From: JAWVZB01 sp033722375
GTDB taxonomy: Bacteria > Actinomycetota > Nitriliruptoria > Nitriliruptorales > Nitriliruptoraceae
Assembly (NCBI GenBank): GCA_033722375.1
Contig: JAWVZB010000037.1
Location: 1-26,963, forward strand
DNA: 26,963 bases
Direction of reading: 5' to 3'
How positions within the stretch are numbered: the first letter of the stretch is position 1; each line of letters starts with the position of its first letter. Of the stretch, positions 7,472 to 13,783 are shown piece after piece. The notes beneath the pieces are model-generated. The model was not told the origin of the DNA. It did no database searches and saw only the letters and a program-made list of their open reading frames with translations. The position numbers were made by a program, and so were the translations under genes.

Positions 7472-8457
7472 TGGGGTCGATCAGAGTCCTGACGGAGGCG
7501 GAGCTCCGCCGAGCGGTGACGATCGGGGACGAGGAGTACGACGCCATCGAGGCGATCTATCCCCTCATCAGCGAGGGGGTCGGGTCGATGCCGCCGATCA
7601 TGCGGATCGACGTTCCCGAGCACAACGGCGAGATCGACATCAAGTCTGCCTACCTCCCCGGCTACCCGGGCATCGCGGTGAAGGTCTCGGCGGGGTTCTT
7701 CGACAACCCGTCGCTCGGCCTGCCGAGCCTCGGGGGCCTCATGATGGTCCTGGATGCCGAGACCGGGATCCCCCAGGGCGCACTCTTCGACAACGGCTAT
7801 CTCACGGACCTGCGCACCGCCCTGGCCGGCGCGGTGGCCGCGGAGCACCTCGCGATCCCCGACGCCACGGTCGCTGGGGTGATCGGGGCAGGGGTCCAGG
7901 CGCGGCTGCAACTGGAGGCCCTCCAGCTCGTGAGACGCATCGAGCGCGCACAGGTTTGGGCTCGCCGCCGCGAGCAGGCGCGCGACTACGCCGAGGAGAT
8001 GTCCGAGCAGCTCGGCATCGATATCGAAGCGGTCGAGAGCCCGGACGCGGCTGCGAGGGGTGCCGATGTCGTCGTGACCACCACGCCCAGCCGCGAGCCT
8101 CTCCTCGACGCGTCCGTCCTCCACGAGGGCCTGCACATCACTGCGGTGGGTTCGGACGCCGAGCACAAGCAAGAGCTCGCCGCAGATCTCGTGGCCGGAG
8201 CCGACCTCTACGTGTGCGACAAGATCGACCAGAGCCGACGGCTGGGCGAGCTCCGCGCCGCGCTCGCAGCGGGCTACGACGAGGGCGACGCGGTCGAACT
8301 CGGTGACGTCATCGCCGGGAGAACCGGCGGGCGCCCCTCCGCCGACGCCGTGACCGTGTGCGACCTCACCGGGACCGGAGCGCAGGACACCGCCATCGCC
8401 GCGCTCGCCGTCCAACGCTCCGAATCGCTCGGACTGGGCACCACCCTTGACACCTGA
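7471..8457 (+). CDS. eutC: EutC-like protein, ornithine cyclodeaminase/mu-crystallin family
   Basis: 328 residues with the ornithine cyclodeaminase/alanine dehydrogenase fold. A substrate half begins RVLTEAELRRAV, followed by MPPIMRIDVPEHNGEIDIKS and YLTDLRTALAGAVAA. A Rossmann dinucleotide site VAGVIGAGVQAR follows at about residue 135, then VVVTTTPSREP and HITAVGSDAEHKQEL. These are close to what I recall of EutC from ectoine-utilisation loci. The family uses NAD(P) as cofactor. The proposed role is a step that feeds hydroxyectoine into the ectoine route, together with EutB. ATG 7471 shares a base with the regulator stop and the gene overlaps eutB by 11 bases. A plain ornithine cyclodeaminase is the alternative, but context argues against it. 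Confidence 0.85.
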   Translation: MGSIRVLTEAELRRAVTIGDEEYDAIEAIYPLISEGVGSMPPIMRIDVPEHNGEIDIKSAYLPGYPGIAVKVSAGFFDNPSLGLPSLGGLMMVLDAETGIPQGALFDNGYLTDLRTALAGAVAAEHLAIPDATVAGVIGAGVQARLQLEALQLVRRIERAQVWARRREQARDYAEEMSEQLGIDIEAVESPDAAARGADVVVTTTPSREPLLDASVLHEGLHITAVGSDAEHKQELAADLVAGADLYVCDKIDQSRRLGELRAALAAGYDEGDAVELGDVIAGRTGGRPSADAVTVCDLTGTGAQDTAIAALAVQRSESLGLGTTLDT

Positions 8458-9421
8458 CTGGCTGGTCAGCGCCTCGGACATTACCGCAGCACGTCGTCGG
8501 ATCACGGATCACATCGTCCGAACCCCCCTGGTCCCGTCAGCCACGCTGTCCCGCGAAGCCGGGGCCCGCATGCTGCTCAAGCTCGAGTCCGTCCAGCCCA
8601 CCGGCAGCTTCAAGCTGCGTGGTGCCGCGTCGCGGATCCTCGCGCTCGATCGCCCGGGTGCCGGGGTCGTGACCGCCTCCACCGGGAACCACGGACGTGC
8701 GGTTGCGCACATCGCACGCGAGCTCGACGTACCGGCGACCGTCTGCGTCTCGAAGCACGTTCCCGAGGGGAAGCGTGCGGCACTCACCGACCTGGGATGC
8801 GACCTCCGTGTCGCCGGCGACTCCCAAGCCGATGCGCTGCGGGAGGCTCGAGCACTCGCTGAACAGGCCGGGATGGCCCTTGTGCACCCCTTCCAAGATC
8901 CCGCGGTGATCGCGGGCCAGGGAACGATCGGGCTCGAGCTCCTCGAGGACGAGCAGGGACTCGAAGCCGTCGTCGTGCCGGTGTCCGGCGGTGGCCTCGC
9001 CTCCGGCATCGCAGTGGCGCTGAAGGCCGCGCGCCCCGACATCCGCGTCGTCGGCGTGTCGATGGAGCGCGGCGCCACGATGGCCCAGAGCCTCGAGGCC
9101 GGACACCCCCTGGAGCTACCCGAGGAACGGTCCTTGGCCGACAGCCTCCAGGGCGGGGTGGGACAAGCGACGTTCGCCCTGGTCCGCGAGCTGGTCGACG
9201 AGATCGTGCGCGTGGACGAACAGGCCATCTGGGACGGCATGCGCTTCGCGTTCGACGAGCATCGGCTCGTTCTCGAAGGCGCTGCTGCGGTCGGGATCGG
9301 GGCGATCCTCGCCGGACAGGTCGATCTGACCGGCCCGACCGCGATCGTCTGCACCGGGGCCAACGCCGAGGAGTCACAGCTGCAGGCACTGGCGGCGGGC
9401 GTGGAGACCCCACCGGGCTGA
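8447..9421 (+). CDS. eutB: EutB-like PLP-dependent hydroxyectoine utilisation dehydratase
   Basis: 324 residues, fold type II PLP enzyme of the serine/threonine dehydratase family. The PLP lysine lies in PTGSFKLRGA (about residue 55). The substrate loop is ASTGNHGRA and the phosphate-binding glycines are in PVSGGGLASG. There is no C-terminal ACT domain, which fits catabolic or EutB forms rather than biosynthetic IlvA. A dehydratase would remove the hydroxyl of a hydroxyectoine-derived compound. The start is TTG 8447, inside the end of eutC; no ATG or GTG fits, so it probably depends on coupling. It converges on the CGNR gene with a 5-base gap. Confidence 0.85.
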   Translation: MTPDWLVSASDITAARRRITDHIVRTPLVPSATLSREAGARMLLKLESVQPTGSFKLRGAASRILALDRPGAGVVTASTGNHGRAVAHIARELDVPATVCVSKHVPEGKRAALTDLGCDLRVAGDSQADALREARALAEQAGMALVHPFQDPAVIAGQGTIGLELLEDEQGLEAVVVPVSGGGLASGIAVALKAARPDIRVVGVSMERGATMAQSLEAGHPLELPEERSLADSLQGGVGQATFALVRELVDEIVRVDEQAIWDGMRFAFDEHRLVLEGAAAVGIGAILAGQVDLTGPTAIVCTGANAEESQLQALAAGVETPPG

Positions 9422-9426
9422 CGACG

Positions 9427-9939
9427 TCAGGCCCGTGCTCGGTGCTCCGCGACGTGAACGCGGTTCGCACATCGTTTCGAGCAGAAGCGCTGGCTGCGGT
9501 TCCGGGTGGCGTCGACGAAGACCCGCCGACAGCTCGGGGCGCCACAACAGCCGAGGCGCGCCCCGCCGAAGTCGACGACCACGTTGGCGAGTGACATCGT
9601 CAGCGACGCCCCGACGCGCGGGAGGTCCGGGCCGTCGTCGGGGGCGTAGTGGAAGTGCGGCCCCTGCCCGTCATGATCGGTGAGGCGGGGCCGGGGCTCG
9701 TATCGCTCGATGAGCCGGTTCAGCGCCTCGGCTCTGGTGCTCTCGTCCGACGCCTCGAACACCCGTCGGAGACCGGCGGCCAGGTCCGCGAAACCGTCTT
9801 GATCCAGGTCTCCGGCTGCCAGACCGTGGAGGTGGAGCACCGCTCTGATCGCGTCGTCCTCGGAGACGCCGTCGACGAACAGGTTCACGAGCTCGACCGC
9901 TTCGCCGACGGTCTGTGCGGTGTAGGTCCCGTACTCCAC
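9427..9939 (-). CDS. CGNR zinc-finger protein (ABATE domain), putative transcription regulator
   Basis: 170 residues. The N-terminal ABATE-like half contains TAQTVGEAVELVNLF. The C-terminus holds a four-cysteine zinc finger, CCGAPSCRRVFVD then RFCSKRCANRVHVAEHR, with the CGNR signature appearing as CANR. This family is common in actinobacteria and is presumed to bind nucleic acid, but direct functional data are scarce. The GTG start at 9939 has GAGGAGG a few bases upstream. It is divergent from the PDH-E1-like operon with 92 bases between them, and an inverted repeat in that gap could be its site. Confidence 0.88.
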   Translation of the reverse strand: MEYGTYTAQTVGEAVELVNLFVDGVSEDDAIRAVLHLHGLAAGDLDQDGFADLAAGLRRVFEASDESTRAEALNRLIERYEPRPRLTDHDGQGPHFHYAPDDGPDLPRVGASLTMSLANVVVDFGGARLGCCGAPSCRRVFVDATRNRSQRFCSKRCANRVHVAEHRARA

Positions 9940-9978
9940 ACGGCCCTCCTCGGGCCTTTACACGGACGCTGGACCGTA

Positions 9979-10010
9979 TGTAAGGTCCGAAATGCAGTAC
10001 GTACCTTACA
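9979..10010. promoter_or_regulatory. Inverted repeat TGTAAGGT-N16-ACCTTACA between divergent CGNR and PDH-E1-like genes
   Basis: Two perfect 8-base arms (9979-9986 and 10003-10010) sit 21 bases before the GTG of the E1-like gene. A third, imperfect half-site (CCTTTACA, 9955-9962) lies nearer the CGNR gene. A shorter GGACC/GGTCC repeat (9971-9988) overlaps the first arm. The layout fits an operator controlling one or both divergent genes. The regulator is unproven; the CGNR protein is the obvious candidate. Confidence 0.5.
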
Positions 10011-10031
10011 CCAGACTGGCCGAGGAGCCGT

Positions 10032-12377
10032 GTGACCGCCACCCGACCAGCGCCGACCGACACCGCCGTGGACCTGGACACGCTCGCGAACCTCCAGCGT
10101 CGGATCCTGTGGCTCGCCGTCCGCATCATCGACCACGCGAACCGCGAGCGGGCCACCCCCGACGGCCTGAAGGTCGGCGGCCACCAGGCGTCGTCCGCGT
10201 CGATGGTGTCGCTCATGACGACGCTGTGGTTCGCCCACCTCGAGGCGGAGGACCGAGTGGCCGTCAAGCCCCACGCCTCCCCCGTGCTGCACGCGATCAA
10301 CTACCTGCTGGGCCACCTCGATCGCCAAGACCTGACCACGCTGCGGGCCTTCGGCGGTCTCCAGGCCTACCCCAGCATCACCAAGGACCCCTTCGAGGTG
10401 GACTTCTCCACCGGTTCCGTCGGTCACGGTGCGGTCGCCCCGCTCTTCGCGGCGGTCACGAGGCGATATGTCGAGGAGCACTTCGGGGAACGGGCACCGG
10501 CTCGCTACGTCGCCCTCCTCGGCGATGCCGAGCTCGACGAGGGCAACGTCTGGGAGGCGATCGCCGATCCCATCTGCCAAGGCGGCCTCGGCAACGTGCT
10601 GTGGATCGTGGACCTCAACCGACAGAGCCTCGATCGCGTGGTCCCCGGAGTCAAGGCGGCACGGCTCAAGCGGATGTTCGCCGACAACGACTGGCAGGTG
10701 CTCGAAGCGAAGTACGGCCAGCGGCTCACCGCGGTCATGGAGGCCGACGGTGGCGGGGCGCTGCGGGCTTGGATCGACGACATGCCCAACGAGCGCTACC
10801 AGCGGTCGCTCCCCATGCGCGGCGGGGAGCTGCGCGAGTTCTTCCTCGACGGCGCCGACCCGGCGGTCCGGCGTGCCCTCGAGGACGTCCCCGACGACGA
10901 GCTGCACACGGTCGTCCACGATCTCGGTGGCCACGACCTCGAGCTGCTACTCGAGACCTACCGCGAAGCCGACGCCGACCCGGACCGTCCTGCCGTGGTG
11001 TTCGCCTACACGATCAAGGGATGGGGGCTGCCGATCGCCGGTGACCCACTGAACCACGCCGCCCTCCTGAACGAGGAACAGATCGACGATCTCCGCACCG
11101 AGCTCGCGGACCCCGACGACGAGTGGGCCGGCTTCCCGCCCGACAGCGACGAAGGCGAGCTCATCGCGGCGGCGACCGAACGCCTGGAACGTCCACCACA
11201 CCGGCCGCAGCCGCTCGACATCGAGGTGCCACGGGCGGTCGGGCTACGACCCACGCGTCCCTCCTCGACCCAAGCGTCACTGGGGCGGTTGGTCGCCCGG
11301 CTCGGCCGCGAACAGCCGCTCGGGGAACGGATCGTGACCGCTTCCCCGGACGTGGCCGTCTCGACCGGACTGGGGGGATGGATCAACAGCACGGGCGTGT
11401 TCCACCACAGCCGCACGAGCGAGGCCGACGAGGATTCGCTGCTGCGATGGCGCGAGCATCCCGGGGGGCAGCACATCGAGCTCGGCATCTCGGAGATGAA
11501 CCTGTTCAGCCTCCTCGGCCAGCTCGGCGATGCCGAGCGGCTCCACGATGAGCGGCTCCTCCCCATCGGGACGCTCTACGACCCGTTCGTGTGCCGCGGC
11601 CTCGACGCGTTGATCCACTCCTTGTACTCGGCGTCCCGGTTCGTCTTCGCAGGCACCCCCTCCGGGGTGACCCTGAGCCCGGAAGGGGGGGCGCACCAGT
11701 CGAGCATCACGGCCTCCATGGGGCTCGAGCTGCCCAACGTCATCTCCGCCGAACCTGCCTACGTCGGGGCGCTCGACTGGCTCCTGTGCGACGCGCTCGA
11801 CTCCCTCGCCAACGACGCCACCGGGCCGGCGTTCTACCTCCGGCTCACGACCCGCGAGATCGACCAGACCCCCTTCGAGGACGTCGCCGAACGAGTGGGT
11901 GAGGATCAGCTTCGAGCGGACGTGCTGGCCGGGGCGTACCGGCTCGTGGAACCGTCTGTTGGCGGCCCGAGGATGGCGATCTGCGCCTCGGGGGCGGTCA
12001 TGCCCGAGGCGATCGCCGCAGCGTCGGAACTCGCCGACGAAGGCGTGGCCGCGACGGTGGTCGACATCACGTCGGCGGACCAGCTCTACCGCGACTGGCG
12101 GGCGTCGCTCACGCGATCGATCCGCACCGCCCGACGCCCCGGGCGCAGCCACCACCTCGCCCGCATCCTGGGACCCCGCCCCGGTCCGATCGTCACCGCA
12201 CACGACGCCTCGCCCCATGCGCTCGCGTTCCTCGGGGCGGCCGTGGGCACGCCCGTCGTCCCGCTGGGCGTGGACGTCTTCGGGCAGTCCGGGACGATCC
12301 CGGACCTCTACGAGGCCAACGACCTGTCCGCAGGCCTGATCGTCAACGCCGCACTCGCGGCACTCGATCTCGCCTGA
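10032..12377 (+). CDS. Homodimeric pyruvate dehydrogenase E1-like (2-oxoacid dehydrogenase E1) protein, MdeB-like
   Basis: 781 residues in the AceE/transketolase superfamily with three thiamine-enzyme domains. The N-terminal PP domain has HQASSASMV, the substrate-side FSTGSVGHGAV and the TPP/Mg motif GDAELDEGNVWEAI...VDLNRQSLD. The central Pyr domain has GISEMNLFSLLG (the catalytic Glu region) and SPEGGAHQSSI. A C-terminal transketolase-like domain follows. AceE proteins are about 890 residues, so this is a shorter paralogue. No E2 or E3 gene is nearby, so it would borrow those of the housekeeping complex. The next gene is a methionine/cystathionine lyase-type enzyme, as in the Pseudomonas mdeAB pair, so 2-oxobutyrate is a likely substrate; pyruvate or another 2-oxoacid is possible. 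The GTG start at 10032 has GAGGAG four bases upstream. Confidence 0.85.
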   Translation: MTATRPAPTDTAVDLDTLANLQRRILWLAVRIIDHANRERATPDGLKVGGHQASSASMVSLMTTLWFAHLEAEDRVAVKPHASPVLHAINYLLGHLDRQDLTTLRAFGGLQAYPSITKDPFEVDFSTGSVGHGAVAPLFAAVTRRYVEEHFGERAPARYVALLGDAELDEGNVWEAIADPICQGGLGNVLWIVDLNRQSLDRVVPGVKAARLKRMFADNDWQVLEAKYGQRLTAVMEADGGGALRAWIDDMPNERYQRSLPMRGGELREFFLDGADPAVRRALEDVPDDELHTVVHDLGGHDLELLLETYREADADPDRPAVVFAYTIKGWGLPIAGDPLNHAALLNEEQIDDLRTELADPDDEWAGFPPDSDEGELIAAATERLERPPHRPQPLDIEVPRAVGLRPTRPSSTQASLGRLVARLGREQPLGERIVTASPDVAVSTGLGGWINSTGVFHHSRTSEADEDSLLRWREHPGGQHIELGISEMNLFSLLGQLGDAERLHDERLLPIGTLYDPFVCRGLDALIHSLYSASRFVFAGTPSGVTLSPEGGAHQSSITASMGLELPNVISAEPAYVGALDWLLCDALDSLANDATGPAFYLRLTTREIDQTPFEDVAERVGEDQLRADVLAGAYRLVEPSVGGPRMAICASGAVMPEAIAAASELADEGVAATVVDITSADQLYRDWRASLTRSIRTARRPGRSHHLARILGPRPGPIVTAHDASPHALAFLGAAVGTPVVPLGVDVFGQSGTIPDLYEANDLSAGLIVNAALAALDLA

Positions 12378-12396
12378 CCGAACCGAAGGAGCCGCC

Positions 12397-13572
12397 ATGC
12401 CCGACAGCGACCGCTACCGACCCGGCCGTGCCCACACCTCCCGCACGTACCCGGTGGTCCCACCCATCTACCAGACGACCACGTTCGAGCTCGACGACGA
12501 GGCGTACGAGGACATCCAGGGCACCGGGGGGCTGCACGAGACGTGGTACTCGCGGTTCTCGAACCCGACCGTTCAGGCGGCTGCCGACGACGTGGCACGG
12601 TTGGAACACGGCGAGCACGGCCTCATGACCGCCAGTGGCATGGCCGCTATCGCCACGACCTTCATGACTCTCCTGCGTTCCGGCGACACGATCGTCGCCT
12701 CCCGTCAGGTGTACGGGGACACCGGCGACCTGCTGGAGCGGGACCTACCCGGCCTCGGCATCGACGTGGTGCGGGTCGACACGTTCGACACCGACGGTTG
12801 GCGTGCGGCGATCGCTGAGCACGAACCGGCTGTCGTCTACGGCGAGACGCTGTCGAACCCGCAGCTGCGGCTCCTGGACATCCCCGCTGTGGCCGAGGCG
12901 GCACACGCGGTCGGCGCGGCGATGGTCGTCGACAACACCTTCGCGACGCCGTTCTGCACGAAGCCACTCGAGCTCGGTGCCGACATCGTGGTGGAGTCGG
13001 CCACGAAGTTCCTGGCCGGCCACTCCGACGTCGTCGCCGGCGCCATCAGCACGAACGACACCGAGTTGCTCGAGGAGCTCCAGCGGCGGATCATCACGTT
13101 CGGGGGCTGCCTCGATCCGCACGCCGGGTTCCTGGTCTGGCGCGGGCTGCGCACCTTCGAAGTGCGCCTCACGGAGGCCTGCCGGACGGCCGGAGCGCTG
13201 GCCGAGGCGATGGCCGACGAGCCGGAGGTGGAAGCGGTGGTTCACCCGGGCCGGACGGACCATCCGGATCACGGCGTCGCCGAACGGGTGATGCCCCACC
13301 GGCGGGGCGCGATGCTGACGCTGGTCGTCGAGGGCAGTGACGAGCGCGCACTCCGCCTCGTGCGCAGCCTCGAGGTCGCGGTCGAGGCCACGAGCCTCGG
13401 CGGCGTCGAGACCCTCGCGAGCCTCCCGTTCAACTCGTCCCACTTCAACATGACTCCGGAGGAGCGCCTCGAAGCCGGGATCCTCCCCGGCATGGTCCGC
13501 CTGGCGATCGGCCTCGAAGGCGAGGAAGCGCTGCTCTCTGATCTGCGCCAGGCACTCAAGGCGAGTCGGTAG
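12397..13572 (+). CDS. Cys/Met metabolism PLP enzyme (methionine gamma-lyase / cystathionine gamma-lyase/synthase family)
   Basis: 391 residues, fold type I. Signatures are YSRFSNPT (phosphate-binding Tyr and Arg from the neighbouring subunit), TASGMAAIA, VVYGETLSNP, VDNTFATP and the PLP lysine in VESATKFLAGHSDVVAG (about residue 205). The late GGVETLASLPFNSSH is the usual substrate-carboxylate region. The position where methionine gamma-lyases usually carry Cys (YGCT) reads YGDT, so gamma-lyase specificity cannot be claimed from sequence alone. Cystathionine gamma-lyase or synthase and O-acetylhomoserine sulfhydrylase are alternatives. AAGGAG lies five bases before ATG 12397, and the E1-like stop is 19 bases upstream, so the two form an operon. 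A lyase would supply 2-oxobutyrate to that E1. Confidence 0.88.
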   Translation: MPDSDRYRPGRAHTSRTYPVVPPIYQTTTFELDDEAYEDIQGTGGLHETWYSRFSNPTVQAAADDVARLEHGEHGLMTASGMAAIATTFMTLLRSGDTIVASRQVYGDTGDLLERDLPGLGIDVVRVDTFDTDGWRAAIAEHEPAVVYGETLSNPQLRLLDIPAVAEAAHAVGAAMVVDNTFATPFCTKPLELGADIVVESATKFLAGHSDVVAGAISTNDTELLEELQRRIITFGGCLDPHAGFLVWRGLRTFEVRLTEACRTAGALAEAMADEPEVEAVVHPGRTDHPDHGVAERVMPHRRGAMLTLVVEGSDERALRLVRSLEVAVEATSLGGVETLASLPFNSSHFNMTPEERLEAGILPGMVRLAIGLEGEEALLSDLRQALKASR

Positions 13573-13783
13573 CGGGGAGCTGCTGGCGGCGGGCCACCCC
13601 CGTAGCGGCAGCGGGTGTAGGCCGGGGGACGGAGACGTGACTTCGCCGGGGCTCGTTCGTTGACAGGGATGAACGTCCGGACGCAGGCAGGAGCTCACCG
13701 GCCGCGCCGCGAAGTCTCTCGGTGACGACCGGTGAACGCCTTCCGGACACCGATCCCGCTCCCGACGACCAGGACCTCCGACG

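Noticed and set aside
11277..12398. 373-codon frame antisense to the E1-like gene
   Set aside because: Same shadow effect; the sense protein matches the thiamine-enzyme family across its length.
13660..13690. TTGACA as a promoter for the M19-like gene
   Set aside because: The hexamer is perfect but nothing like a -10 lies 16-18 bases downstream; it is not strong enough to list as a feature.
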